33,396 bases of DNA, from contig JAOZKI010000023.1 of assembly GCA_029935455.1 (NCBI GenBank), forward strand, positions 1 through 33,396, written 5' to 3'. Below, one piece after another: positions 1-8,540 of this stretch. This DNA comes from Lysobacterales bacterium (GTDB taxonomy: Bacteria > Pseudomonadota > Gammaproteobacteria > Xanthomonadales > SZUA-36). A model generated the notes under the pieces. That model made no database searches. It worked only from the letters and a program-made list of their open reading frames with translations, and was not told the DNA's origin. Positions within the stretch are counted from its first letter, which is position 1, and each line of letters opens with the position of its first letter. The position numbers and the translations under genes were made by a program.

Positions 1-756
1 GAAGGCGGCGGCGGCCCCGGCGTTGGCCCCTTGTGCTGCGGCGAACACCTGGCCCCCTATTTGCCCGGCCATGGACTGGTAGACCTGGGCGGCACCCATG
101 CCCGCAACCACGCGGTGGCGGCAGCACCTTTCGGCAGCGCGGGCATTTTGCCCATTAGCTGGGCTTACATCACCATGATGGGGCCCGCCGGTATGAAGAA
201 GGCCACCCAGGTTGCCATCCTGAGTGCCAATTACATCGCCCGCCGGCTGGAAGGCGCCTATGACGTGCTGTATACGGGTCGCAACGGCCGCGTTGCCCAC
301 GAGTGCATCATTGATCTGCGCCCCTTCAAACAGCAGTGCGGAATCAGCGAGGAAGACGTGGCCAAACGTCTGATCGACTATGGTTTCCATGCACCCACCA
401 TGAGCTTCCCGGTGCCCGGTACACTCATGATTGAGCCCACGGAAAGTGAATCGCTGGCCGAATTGGACCGCTTCTGCGAGGCCATGCTGGCCATTCGGGA
501 AGAGATCGAGGCGGTCAGCGATGGGCGCTGGCCAGAAGAGGATAACCCGCTGGTGAATGCGCCCCACAATGCCACGGACCTGATCCGCAGCTGGGATCAT
601 CCCTATGACCGGGGTTCCGCGCTGTTTCCTACCCAGGCCTGCTGGAACGCCAAATTCTGGCCCTTTGTTGCGCGCGTGGACAATGTGCATGGCGACCGCA
701 ACCTGATCTGCAGCTGCCCGCCCATGGATGTGTGGATGGATGAAGATGCCGCCTAG
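1..756 (+). CDS. gcvP: Glycine dehydrogenase (decarboxylating), P-protein, C-terminal part
   Basis: This is the 3' end of the glycine cleavage P-protein, the PLP enzyme that decarboxylates glycine and passes the aminomethyl group to the lipoyl H-protein. The reading frame is open from base 1, so the start and the PLP-lysine region lie upstream of the window. The visible 251 residues carry the glycine-rich GGGGPGVGP stretch at codons 2-10 and the [14 protein letters not shown] block at about codons 41-54, both typical of the GcvP C-terminal half, followed by conserved family sequence to a normal stop. A DCC-family gene follows on the same strand after a short gap. Identification is secure; single-chain versus split P-protein (gcvPA/gcvPB) cannot be told from this fragment. 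Confidence 0.95.
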   Translation, partial: EGGGGPGVGPLCCGEHLAPYLPGHGLVDLGGTHARNHAVAAAPFGSAGILPISWAYITMMGPAGMKKATQVAILSANYIARRLEGAYDVLYTGRNGRVAHECIIDLRPFKQQCGISEEDVAKRLIDYGFHAPTMSFPVPGTLMIEPTESESLAELDRFCEAMLAIREEIEAVSDGRWPEEDNPLVNAPHNATDLIRSWDHPYDRGSALFPTQACWNAKFWPFVARVDNVHGDRNLICSCPPMDVWMDEDAA

Positions 757-820
757 CGCGGCCTGATGATAACGGCCGGTGCTAACCGGCTGTTCACCCG
801 CTTCGTGCGAGTCTTGGCCA

Positions 821-1198
821 GTGACTGAGCTATCCCGCAATGCACCTCCTCAACTGACCGTTTGGTATGACAGCGCCTGTCCCCTGTGTCTGCGGGAAAT
901 CCGGTTCATGCGCCGGCTGGACCGACGCCAGGCCATCAATTTTGTCGATATCCTGAAGGACGAAGCCTGCCCCCTGGATCCCGCCGAACTGCTGGCACGC
1001 TTTCATGCACGGGAAGCCGGCGGCGAGCTGCTGTCCGGCGCCGCAGCCTTCGCCGCCATGTGGCGCGCCATACCGTTGCTACGCCCGCTCGGCTTGGCCG
1101 CACGCTGGCGTCCCGTGGCCTGGCTGCTAGAACAGGCCTACCGCGGCTTCCTGCGCCTGCGCCCGCGGCTTCAGCGCCTTATGCGTCCGGCGCACTAG
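821..1198 (+). CDS. DCC-family thiol-disulfide oxidoreductase-like protein (DUF393)
   Basis: A small protein of about 125 residues with the family hallmark near its N-terminus: a Tyr-Asp-Ser-Ala-Cys-Pro-Leu-Cys motif after a beta-strand (LTVWYD), then an FVDI strand and a helical C-terminal half rich in Arg and Leu. The DCC family (DUF393) is thought to have a thioredoxin-like fold; substrates are unknown. The start is uncertain. GTG at 821 gives a sensible N-terminus, while a GTG at 779 in the same frame would add 14 residues; neither has a clear ribosome binding site. It follows gcvP on the same strand and its last 20 bases overlap the convergent lysC-lysA gene. Family call is firm, function is not. 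Confidence 0.8.
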   Translation: MTELSRNAPPQLTVWYDSACPLCLREIRFMRRLDRRQAINFVDILKDEACPLDPAELLARFHAREAGGELLSGAAAFAAMWRAIPLLRPLGLAARWRPVAWLLEQAYRGFLRLRPRLQRLMRPAH

Positions 1199-3779
1199 GC
1201 GCATCCAGGATAAGCTCCCGCGCCGGTTCGCGGCGATTATAGTGGGACGCCATGACCCGCCCGTAGGCACCGGCATTGGCAATCAACAGCACGTCTCCCT
1301 CCTCACTGGGCGGCAGGTAGCGCTGCTCTCCCAGCACATCACCGGACTCACAGATGGGGCCAACCACCGTGTAGCACTCGGTGGACGGCAGCTGCGGACG
1401 CGACAGATTAACCATATCGTGGAAAGCACCATACAGCGCAGGTCGCAGCAGTGAGTTCATACCCACATCCGCACCCAGGTAGGCGTACTGCGCTTTGGCC
1501 TTGGTCTGGGTCACACGTGCCAACAGGACGCCCGCCTCAGATACCAGGTAGCGCCCGGGCTCCAACCACAGGGAGACCTGCTCTGGCAGGTCGAGGGCTA
1601 GCAGCAAGTCATCCAATCGGCTCAGGTCAAAGGGGGCCTCGTCACGTCGCTCCGGAACACCCAATCCGCCGCCCAGGTCGATGACCCGCACCTCGGGAAA
1701 ATCCTTGAGCAGGGGAAGAAACTGCTCAAGCTGCTGCGCCCAAACCGAGGGATCACGCACGCCACTGCCGCTGTGCGCATGCAGACCGGTGACCCGAATA
1801 TTCAAGCGCTGAACCAGCTCCAGCACCGCCGGTATCTGATGCAAGGGGATACCGAATTTAGACGCCTCGCCCATGGTCACCACCTTGCGATGATGACCAT
1901 GGCCGGAGCCCAGATCCAAACGCAGAAACAGCGAACGCCCCTGCAGAAGATCGGGCCAGGCTTGCAGCGGATAGAGACTGTCAATGGTCAGCTGCACACC
2001 GTTGGCCAGCACCGCCTCGTAGTCCTCCCGGGACGCAAAATTCGGCGTACACAGCAGACGCTGTGGATCCAGTCCGGGAACCTCCCGTAGCACGTGCGCC
2101 ACCTCTCCCGGGGACACGCATTCAAAGCTCACTCCCTCGGCATAAAGCGCACGCAGCACAGCGGGATGGTCGTTGGCCTTCATGGCATAGAGCACGCGGT
2201 CAATTGAGCGCAGGCTCTGTAAGCGTCGAGCGGCTTGCCGAATTTCGGGTAAGTGATAGACATAGGCTGGACCGGCCTGCGCCAGCGCCAGGAGATCTGC
2301 GCGACGGCGCTCCCACCAGGGCGGCGGCTGCGCCACGGGCGTCGCTTTCAAAGTGGACCAGCTGGGACCAAAAGCTTCGTGCTGCCCCGCCGTCGCGCTG
2401 ATGAGTTTGGCATGCAGGCTTTGCACCAGGCGATCGCTCTGGGCCGCATCCACCACCACGGTAAAGTTCAGATCGTTAGCAGACTGGGTGACCATGTGTA
2501 CCGTGCGGTCCTGAAACAGATCGAAGGCATCACCAAGACGCCCAAGCAGGGTTCGAATGGCGTTACCCACCAGGCTGACAGCCACGCAATTGTTACGCAG
2601 TTGGACCGTACATAGCTGGGACAGGGCGTGCAGGCAGGCATCCAGTTCGGCGGTCATGCTATGACCCGGCCGCAGCGGATCCAGACTGATCGTGACACTG
2701 GACTCAGAGGTCGAAATGAGATCGACCGACAGACCATGGCGCTTGAACAGCCCAAAGGCCTCCGCCAAAAAACCCGGCTGATGCCACATGCTCGGGCTCT
2801 CCATGCTAATGAGGGTGATATTACGACGGCTGATCACCCCCTTGATCAGGCCCTCCGTATCGGCGGATCGCGGCCCGACCAGCGTGTGCTGGGCCTGTGG
2901 CTGGCCCGTGTCTCGAATACTCAGCCTGATGCCATGTGCTTTCAGCGGCGCAATGCAGGGCGGATGCAACACTTTAGCGCCCATGGCGGCAAATTCCTGC
3001 GCCTCGCTGTAGCTAAGCTGGCGTAAAAGGCGCGCCTCTGGCACCTGCGCCGGATCGGCGCTGAAAACGCCGGGAACATCGGTCCATATCTCCAGCTCTT
3101 GCGCTTCCAGGCGTGCTGCCAACAGCGCCGCGGAGGTGTCCGATCCGCCCCGTCCTAGCAGCCAGGGGCGCCCGTCCGGACCCGCTACCTGGAACCCCTG
3201 GGTGATATGTAACGGCCCCAGCGCTGCGAGCCGCTGCGCGAGATCGCGATCCACACTGGCGTCACAGTAGGCACTCAGTGGGCCCTGGCTCAGCGCCGGA
3301 TCACAGGCAAGCAGCTCCAACGAGGCGCTGTAACAGCAGGGCTCTGCCAGCTGGGTCAGAATTTGTGCGCCCAGGGCCGCACTCAGGTCTTCGCCGCGCG
3401 CCTGCAGCTGGGCTGAGTGGGCGGCTGGGTCATCCAGGGGCTCGCGTAGATCCGCCAGCAAGGCCTGCCAGGCACGTTCAAAAGCCATATCCGGCGCCAA
3501 GGACAGACGGTTCAGCAAGGCCTCATGCTCATGCCGCAAAGCGCTAAGAATCGCCGTCACGCGCTGTCCCTGATCCCCGGCCGCGAGCGCCTCTAGTCGG
3601 TCGGTAACATCCTTAAGAGCAGACACCACCACCAGCACCCGACAACCGTCCCCCCGCGCACGCAGGACCTGCTGGGCAATGGTACGCCAGCGCGCCGCGC
3701 TGCTGACGCTGGTACCCCCGAATTTCATCACTCGCCAACTGCTGTCGACGTGGTTGCTGTGCGTATTCTGTGCCGTCAC
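1179..3779 (-). CDS. Bifunctional aspartate kinase / diaminopimelate decarboxylase (fusion)
   Basis: One 866-residue reading frame joins the first and last enzymes of lysine synthesis. Residues 18-460 are aspartate kinase: K-F-G-G-T-S at 19-24, GGSDTS at 211-216 and ACT-type regulatory sequence at about 315-460. From about 490 it is a fold-III PLP diaminopimelate decarboxylase: YAMKAN at 531-536 with PLP-binding Lys534, HAHSGSG at 667-673, GGGLG at 703-707, EPGRYLV at 740-746 and CESGD at 810-814. The start is a GTG with an AGGA sequence nine bases upstream; Met18 is an alternative. Such LysC-LysA fusions are known in Xanthomonadaceae and some relatives. The ACT region suggests feedback control by amino acids (family knowledge). 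It lies downstream of rpoH, past a hairpin terminator, with no clear promoter of its own in the 75-bp gap. Confidence 0.95.
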   Translation of the reverse strand: MTAQNTHSNHVDSSWRVMKFGGTSVSSAARWRTIAQQVLRARGDGCRVLVVVSALKDVTDRLEALAAGDQGQRVTAILSALRHEHEALLNRLSLAPDMAFERAWQALLADLREPLDDPAAHSAQLQARGEDLSAALGAQILTQLAEPCCYSASLELLACDPALSQGPLSAYCDASVDRDLAQRLAALGPLHITQGFQVAGPDGRPWLLGRGGSDTSAALLAARLEAQELEIWTDVPGVFSADPAQVPEARLLRQLSYSEAQEFAAMGAKVLHPPCIAPLKAHGIRLSIRDTGQPQAQHTLVGPRSADTEGLIKGVISRRNITLISMESPSMWHQPGFLAEAFGLFKRHGLSVDLISTSESSVTISLDPLRPGHSMTAELDACLHALSQLCTVQLRNNCVAVSLVGNAIRTLLGRLGDAFDLFQDRTVHMVTQSANDLNFTVVVDAAQSDRLVQSLHAKLISATAGQHEAFGPSWSTLKATPVAQPPPWWERRRADLLALAQAGPAYVYHLPEIRQAARRLQSLRSIDRVLYAMKANDHPAVLRALYAEGVSFECVSPGEVAHVLREVPGLDPQRLLCTPNFASREDYEAVLANGVQLTIDSLYPLQAWPDLLQGRSLFLRLDLGSGHGHHRKVVTMGEASKFGIPLHQIPAVLELVQRLNIRVTGLHAHSGSGVRDPSVWAQQLEQFLPLLKDFPEVRVIDLGGGLGVPERRDEAPFDLSRLDDLLLALDLPEQVSLWLEPGRYLVSEAGVLLARVTQTKAKAQYAYLGADVGMNSLLRPALYGAFHDMVNLSRPQLPSTECYTVVGPICESGDVLGEQRYLPPSEEGDVLLIANAGAYGRVMASHYNRREPARELILDAPSAPDA

Positions 3780-3800
3780 TTTGTCTGTTCCTCATACGAA

Positions 3801-3825
3801 AACGGCCTCCACTTGGGAGGCCGTT
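3801..3825 (-). terminator. Intrinsic terminator after rpoH
   Basis: A perfect 10-bp stem (AACGGCCTCC / GGAGGCCGTT) with a five-base loop lies 29 bases past the rpoH stop. On the minus strand it is followed by only TTTT before CG, so the U-tract is short and read-through into lysC-lysA is plausible. The lysC-lysA GTG lies 21 bases beyond the stem. Confidence 0.8.
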
Positions 3826-3854
3826 AGAAGCTGTTGCGTTGCCGGTTCGCAGTA

Positions 3855-4715
3855 TCAGGCGCTCATGCTGGCTCGCAGTTTCTTCATGGCGTTGGCTTCG
3901 AGCTGGCGAATGCGTTCGGCTGACACGCCGTACTCGTTGGCCAGCTCCTGCAGCGTGGATTTGCCCTCGGACAGCCAGCGGCGACGGATAATATCGCGAC
4001 TGCGGTCGTCCAGCTCATCCATACCCTGATAGAGCAGTCCGTTGTCATGGGAGGTCTGATCGGCCGCTTCCAGCGTCTGTTCCGGATTACTGACGCTGGT
4101 TTCCAGGTAGGCGGCCGGCGCCACCATGGGCTTGTCATCGTCATCAGCGCCGGTCAGATCAAAACCGATATCCTGTCCCGACAGGCGCGATTCCATTTCC
4201 AGCACAGTCTCAGGCTTCACCCCGAGATCGTTGGCCACGGTATGCACCTCTTCCATGTTCAACCAGCCCAGACGCTTTTTGGACTTGCGCAGGTTAAAGA
4301 ACAATTTGCGCTGCGCCTTGGTGGTAGCGACCTTAACAATGCGCCAGTTGCGCAGGATGAACTCGTGCATTTCCGCACGAATCCAGTGCACAGCAAAGGA
4401 AACAAGGCGCACTTCACGCTCAGGGTCAAAGCGTTTGACCGCTTTCATGAGGCCAATATTGCCCTCCTGGATCAGGTCGCCCAGGTTGAGTCCGTAGCCC
4501 GCGTAGCCCTTGGCCACATGCACCACAAAGCGCAGATGAGCCAAAACCAGACGGCGCGCCGCCTCCAGGTCTTCCTCATCGCGATAGCGGGTGGCCAGGT
4601 CGCGTTCTTCTTCCAGAGTCAGCACCGGAATTTTGTAAACTTCCTGAATGTAAGCATCCAGGTTACCGGTGCCGGCAGGCGCCAGAAGATGGCTGGGTAC
4701 GAGTGCTTTGCTCAT
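3855..4715 (-). CDS. rpoH: RNA polymerase heat-shock sigma factor, sigma-32
   Basis: A group-3-like sigma-70 family factor of 286 residues that directs RNA polymerase to heat-shock promoters. Region 2 is clear ([19 protein letters not shown] at 80-98). The RpoH-specific box QRKLFFNLR is at 135-143 and separates this protein from RpoD and RpoS. A region-4 helix-turn-helix is at the C-terminus ([19 protein letters not shown]). The ATG has a strong AGGAG at 4721-4725. Its place after ftsE-ftsX is the conserved gammaproteobacterial order. A 206-bp AT-rich spacer upstream holds candidate promoters, including one resembling the sigma-E promoter of E. coli rpoH, and a terminator follows the gene. 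The usual temperature and DnaK/FtsH control of sigma-32 cannot be judged from sequence alone. Confidence 0.97.
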   Translation of the reverse strand: MSKALVPSHLLAPAGTGNLDAYIQEVYKIPVLTLEEERDLATRYRDEEDLEAARRLVLAHLRFVVHVAKGYAGYGLNLGDLIQEGNIGLMKAVKRFDPEREVRLVSFAVHWIRAEMHEFILRNWRIVKVATTKAQRKLFFNLRKSKKRLGWLNMEEVHTVANDLGVKPETVLEMESRLSGQDIGFDLTGADDDDKPMVAPAAYLETSVSNPEQTLEAADQTSHDNGLLYQGMDELDDRSRDIIRRRWLSEGKSTLQELANEYGVSAERIRQLEANAMKKLRASMSA

Positions 4716-4740
4716 GGGAACTCCTACAATCTAGCGCGCC

Positions 4741-4749
4741 ATTGTACCA
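4741..4749 (-). promoter_or_regulatory. Candidate extended -10 promoter close to rpoH
   Basis: On the minus strand this reads TGGTACAAT, an extended -10 element (TG-N-TACAAT). It would start transcription roughly 20 bases before the rpoH ATG, just upstream of the AGGAG ribosome binding site. No good -35 hexamer is seen, which an extended -10 can tolerate. Confidence 0.4.
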
Positions 4750-4855
4750 GTTTCGAGCACCAAAAGCGTCTACTCAGGCTGGTTCGAAGGCGCAAACTGT
4801 AAATGGTTTTCGCTGCCCTCTGGAGCGCGTTTTACCACCTACGTCTCATGTCTTC

Positions 4856-4882
4856 TATGACCACATTATAGAACGATGGTTC
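4856..4882 (-). promoter_or_regulatory. Candidate overlapping sigma-E-like and sigma-70 promoters of rpoH
   Basis: On the minus strand GAACCA (4882-4877) and TCATA (4860-4856) are 16 bases apart, the same spacing as GAACTT and TCTGA in the sigma-E promoter (P3) of E. coli rpoH. A perfect sigma-70 -10 box TATAAT (4870-4865) sits between them, in AT-rich DNA, without a good -35. The elements are imperfect, so this is a candidate only. Confidence 0.4.
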
Positions 4883-4921
4883 AAAAATTAGTGAAATTTT
4901 TTTATCTTTTTTTTCAATAGC

Positions 4922-5896
4922 TTATCGCCTACCCAGGGTGCCGCTTTCCGCCATGACGCGAAGATACTGCTGGACCGCAAACCAGGCCCCCAGCAGACCC
5001 AGCATCCCTCCAGCCAGCAGCAGCGTCAGGGTGGTGCGCAGGCTGAAGCCTTGTAAGCGGCCTTGCTGTCCATAGGACTCCAGTAAGCGGGCCAGCGGAC
5101 GGTCCAGATATTCGAGCCCCAGGTTGACCAGAATCATGGCCACTACACCGCCCAACAGGCCGTACCAAAAGCCACTGTAGAGAAAAGGCTGCCGAATAAA
5201 GCCAGGGCGTGCTCCCACCAGCGACATGACCTCTATTTCTTCTGACCGCGCGGCCACATCCAGGCGGATCGTGTTGGCCACCACCACCATCACAGCCAGG
5301 GCGAACAACAGCACCAGCGTCGTTACCAGTGCCTCGCCAAGCTCAATAAACCGGCCGAGCCGCTGTAGCCATTGGCGGTCCAGTTCCACCGCATCCACCA
5401 GAGAGCGACCGAGCAAGGCCTCACTCAGCGCCTGCGCGCGCGCCTCCAGGCCGTCTCCGCCCACCGGCACCACCGTGATCACCCAGGGCAAGGGGTTGTC
5501 GTCCAGCGGCATCAAGGACTCAGAAAAACCAGACTGCTGCAGGAACTCCTGCATACTCTCCGCCGGACTCAGAGCCGCTACGCGCTCCACCGTCTCCAGC
5601 GCCCGCAGTTCGTCCATGAGTTCGTTAACTGACTGGGCGTTGGCTGCGGGCGCCATAAAGACGGACATGGCTCCCCACTGCTCCTCTTGCAGATCTACCC
5701 GTTCCAGATTCACCAGCGCCAGATGGAGCCCCTGAGGCAGAAGCATGGCAATGCCAATCACCAGCAGCGTCATCAGGGTTCCAGCGCGATGGCTCATCAG
5801 CGTGCCCAGGCTGGAGAAAAAACTGTAGCTATGGCGGCGCAGGGTGCCTCGAATACGCTGGCGCACGCGCCTGAGCAGGCTGCTCGTTGCCTTCAT
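4922..5896 (-). CDS. ftsX: Cell division protein FtsX (ABC transporter-like membrane subunit)
   Basis: A 324-residue inner-membrane protein that pairs with FtsE at the divisome and, in studied bacteria, relays FtsE ATPase activity to periplasmic amidase activators. Visible features are a basic N-terminal cytoplasmic tail, a first membrane segment at about 40-62 (TLMTLLVIGIAMLLPQGL), a periplasmic domain of about 100 residues, then three further hydrophobic segments, the last near the C-terminus (LTLLLAGGMLGLLGAWFAV). This is the FtsX four-helix topology. Its ATG overlaps the ftsE stop (ATGA, 5893-5896), so the two are translationally coupled, as expected for subunits of one complex. rpoH follows after a 206-bp promoter region. 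Confidence 0.95.
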   Translation of the reverse strand: MKATSSLLRRVRQRIRGTLRRHSYSFFSSLGTLMSHRAGTLMTLLVIGIAMLLPQGLHLALVNLERVDLQEEQWGAMSVFMAPAANAQSVNELMDELRALETVERVAALSPAESMQEFLQQSGFSESLMPLDDNPLPWVITVVPVGGDGLEARAQALSEALLGRSLVDAVELDRQWLQRLGRFIELGEALVTTLVLLFALAVMVVVANTIRLDVAARSEEIEVMSLVGARPGFIRQPFLYSGFWYGLLGGVVAMILVNLGLEYLDRPLARLLESYGQQGRLQGFSLRTTLTLLLAGGMLGLLGAWFAVQQYLRVMAESGTLGRR

Positions 5897-6570
5897 TGAG
5901 CAGCTCCTGGCGTCAGATCATCCACAAGCCGCCCCTGGGACAGGACCAGCACCCGCTGCCCCATGCGTCGAACCAGATCAAGATCATGAGAGGCAACGAG
6001 AATGGTCATACCGCGCGCATTGAGTTCACGAAAAAGCCGGAACAGTTCCCAGGAAAGTGTGGGATCCAGATTGCCCGTGGGCTCATCCGCCAGCAATACG
6101 GGTGGCATGCCTACGATGGCACGTGCCACCCCTACCCGTTGTTGCTCACCGCCGGACAAAGCCAGTGGCCAGGAACGTTCCCGGTCCTCCAGGCCAACCT
6201 TCTTCAGAGCCGCTCGGACCTTCTTGGCGATGTCCTGATAGCGCAAGCCGGCGATCATCAGGGGCAGCGCCACATTATCGAATACCGTCTTGTCAGGCAG
6301 CAGCTTATGATCCTGGAAAATCATGCCGGTCTGCTGACGCACATTCGGCGCCAGGCGCGCTGGTGTCTGACTCAGGTTGCGCCCATTAAGCACTACCTGG
6401 CCACGGGTCGCCGTCTCCAGCATAAGCAGCAGACGCAACAGGGTGCTCTTGCCGGCGCCCGAGTGGCCGGTCAGGAACACCATTTGTCCCTGCGGAATTT
6501 CGAAACTGAGTTCGGCCAGCGCTTGCTTGCCGCCCTCGTAGCGCTTACTGACCCGGTCGAAGTGAATCAC
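5893..6570 (-). CDS. ftsE: Cell division ATP-binding protein FtsE
   Basis: ABC ATPase of 225 residues, partner of FtsX. From the chosen GTG start the Walker A is GHSGAGKS (35-42), the signature LSGGEQQ (138-144), Walker B with catalytic Glu in ADEPTGNLD (161-169), and the H-loop His195. The start was chosen because family members begin with a short strand just before V-S-K-R-Y. The frame stays open upstream but that stretch is Arg/Ala-rich, has no family similarity and lies antisense to nothing but the rhlB tail region. No good ribosome binding site precedes the GTG, so its translation may depend on upstream rhlB, whose stop is 49 bases away. It overlaps ftsX by four bases. The usual ftsY neighbour is absent; rhlB is there instead. 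Confidence 0.95.
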   Translation of the reverse strand: MIHFDRVSKRYEGGKQALAELSFEIPQGQMVFLTGHSGAGKSTLLRLLLMLETATRGQVVLNGRNLSQTPARLAPNVRQQTGMIFQDHKLLPDKTVFDNVALPLMIAGLRYQDIAKKVRAALKKVGLEDRERSWPLALSGGEQQRVGVARAIVGMPPVLLADEPTGNLDPTLSWELFRLFRELNARGMTILVASHDLDLVRRMGQRVLVLSQGRLVDDLTPGAAQ

Positions 6571-6619
6571 AGGTGTACGGTGACAGCGCCAGCATGCAGG
6601 TCCCGCGCAGACATGCGGC

Positions 6620-7978
6620 TCAGGATTCGCCGGCCTTGTCCGCGCTCTTCGGTTTACGCCGGCGGCGACGACGTTTACGCGGCGCATCACCGTCAGCGCG
6701 AGCACCCTGCCCGCCACGGCCGCGGCCGTGGCCACGCCCGCGATGCCCGCCCCGATCCGGGCGTGGTCGACGCGGTGGACGTGGTGGTATCACGATGTCC
6801 GGCAGTTCCGCCGGCTCGATGTTTTCCAGGGGAATGGCGTAGCCGATATATTCCTCAATATCCGGCAGTGAAAACGCATAGTCCTCGCAGGCGAAGCTGA
6901 TGGCTTCACCGCGCGCGCCCAGGCGCGCCGTGCGTCCGATTCGGTGCACGTAGTCGGCCGCGTCCTGCGGCAGATCAAAGTTCATCACATGGGTCACGTC
7001 CGGGATGTGCAATCCACGTGCCGCCACATCGGTAGCCACCAGTACGCGAATTTCACCATCATGAAATCGACGCAGCAGTGATTGGCGCTTTTTCTGATGC
7101 ACGCGACCGGAAATAACCGCCGACTCCAGGCCGTTGGCATTCAGGGTGCGACCAATGCGGTCCGCACCTTCGCGCGTGTTGGTGAACACGATCACGCGCC
7201 CTTCCCCCGCCGCACGCAGCAGTTTGACCAGCATGGGCAGCTTTTCATCATTAGCCGGATAGAAAATCCTCTGCAGCACGTTATCGGCGGTGACTTTTTC
7301 GGCCTCCACCTTAAGCGTCTCCGGCTCATTCATGTGTTCATAGGCCAGCTCCATCACACGATGGGAAAGGGTGGCGGAGAACATGAGGGTCTGCCGTTCA
7401 GTGACATTGGGCATGCGACGCAGCAGGTAGCGGATGTCCTTGATAAAGCCCAGATCAAACATGCGATCCGCCTCATCCAGTACGGCCACCTGAATGTGTC
7501 GCAGATCGAAAACCCGCTGCTTGAAGTAATCAATCATGCGCCCGGGTGTGCCAATCAGGATATCGACACCCGCCTCCAGATGCTGCCGCTGCTTGTCATA
7601 GTCAATGCCACCATAGGCCAGACCCAGGGTCAGGCCAGTGGCCTGGCACAGGGTTTCTGCATCCTTGTGAATCTGCAGCGCCAACTCCCGGGTCGGGGCG
7701 ATGACCACAGCGCCGGGATGATGGCCCCGCTCCGCCCGTGTGTCCTGCTGCAACAAACGCTGTAGGATCACCAGTAAGAAAGCAGCGGTTTTGCCCGTTC
7801 CCGTCTGCGCCTGACCGGCAACATCTTTGCCTTCCAAGGCCGGCGGCAGCGTGAGTGCCTGAATCGGCGTACAGTGGGTAAAACCGGCGGCGTTGATGCC
7901 TTCCATAATGGCGGCATCCAGACCGAGATCAGCAAATGCAACGTCGGACAGGGGGTTTTTTGTTTTCGTTTGAGACAT
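6620..7978 (-). CDS. rhlB: DEAD-box ATP-dependent RNA helicase RhlB
   Basis: A 452-residue DEAD-box helicase. All motifs are present: Q-motif CTPIQ (36-40), motif I AQTGTGKT (57-64), PTRELA (95-100), TPGR (144-147), DEAD (168-171), SAT (201-203), ATDVAARG (315-322) and HRIGRTAR (345-352). The N-terminal sequence and the divergent trxA-rho neighbours match RhlB, the helicase that in E. coli joins RNase E in the RNA degradosome. The tail from about 399 to 446 is very basic and rich in Arg, Gly and Pro, as expected for an RNA-binding or degradosome-contact tail. The start ATG at 7978 gives the family N-terminus (MSQTKTK); a longer frame is open but has no similarity. ftsE lies downstream on the same strand. 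Confidence 0.93.
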   Translation of the reverse strand: MSQTKTKNPLSDVAFADLGLDAAIMEGINAAGFTHCTPIQALTLPPALEGKDVAGQAQTGTGKTAAFLLVILQRLLQQDTRAERGHHPGAVVIAPTRELALQIHKDAETLCQATGLTLGLAYGGIDYDKQRQHLEAGVDILIGTPGRMIDYFKQRVFDLRHIQVAVLDEADRMFDLGFIKDIRYLLRRMPNVTERQTLMFSATLSHRVMELAYEHMNEPETLKVEAEKVTADNVLQRIFYPANDEKLPMLVKLLRAAGEGRVIVFTNTREGADRIGRTLNANGLESAVISGRVHQKKRQSLLRRFHDGEIRVLVATDVAARGLHIPDVTHVMNFDLPQDAADYVHRIGRTARLGARGEAISFACEDYAFSLPDIEEYIGYAIPLENIEPAELPDIVIPPRPPRRPRPDRGGHRGRGHGRGRGGQGARADGDAPRKRRRRRRKPKSADKAGES

Positions 7979-8213
7979 AAACTCTTGGTTTCCGCAGAGC
8001 GGGAACACGCAAAATCTTCGGGACTTGAGCCCTTGAAAATCCGGGGCGATGCCTTCAAATCGACAGGCAGTCCTGTAGGGAATGGCGGATCCTGGTCAAT
8101 AATATGGCCCGCTTGCGGGCAACATGCACCCACCGGACCCCTAAAAACAACATTTTACTCTGGGCAGGCGTCCCGGCACCAGTCAGACCCACGCCCGGTA
8201 AAGGAGAAAGATC
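7979..8213. other. Divergent intergenic region rhlB / trxA
   Basis: A 235-bp spacer that must hold the promoters for rhlB (leftward) and trxA (rightward). I see two small hairpins, ACAGG-CAGT-CCTGT (8063-8076) and GCCCG-CTTG-CGGGC (8107-8120), and a strong AAGGAG ribosome binding site for trxA at 8201-8205. No convincing -35/-10 pair stands out by eye. Confidence 0.5.
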
Positions 8214-8540
8214 GTGAGTGAAAACATTATCCACGTCACCGACGGTGACTTTGAAGACAAAGTACTAAAAGCAGACGGCCCCGTACTGGTCGATTTCTGG
8301 GCGGAATGGTGCGGCCCCTGCAAAATGATCGCACCGGTCCTCGACGAGCTGGCAGACGAGTTTGAAGGCAAAATCACGGTCGCCAAGATGGACGTGGATT
8401 CCAGCCCCGTGACGCCCAATCAGTATGGCGTGCGCGGCATTCCTACGCTGATGATTTTCAAAGACGGCAACATTCAGGCCATGAAGGTCGGCGGCATCCC
8501 GAAGGGTGCCCTGCAGGGATTTGTCGAAGAAAACATCTGA
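8214..8540 (+). CDS. trxA: Thioredoxin 1
   Basis: A 108-residue cytoplasmic thioredoxin, the general protein disulfide reductase recharged by thioredoxin reductase. The active site WCGPC is at 32-36, the buried Asp of the family is in VDFWA (27-30), and the cis-proline loop is GIPTLMIF (Pro77). Length and sequence match bacterial Trx1. The start is GTG, well supported by AAGGAG at 8201-8205. It lies between divergent rhlB and downstream rho, the conserved order in Gammaproteobacteria. A perfect 11-bp hairpin follows the stop. Confidence 0.97.
   Translation: MSENIIHVTDGDFEDKVLKADGPVLVDFWAEWCGPCKMIAPVLDELADEFEGKITVAKMDVDSSPVTPNQYGVRGIPTLMIFKDGNIQAMKVGGIPKGALQGFVEENI

Noticed and set aside
6571-6735. 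A 55-residue N-terminal extension of FtsE
   Set aside because: The extension is Arg/Ala-rich, overlaps the rhlB coding sequence and has no similarity to FtsE. The GTG at 6570 gives the normal length.
5887-6900. A 337-codon plus-strand frame opposite ftsE and the end of rhlB
   Set aside because: It crosses two clearly conserved minus-strand genes and has no recognisable motifs.
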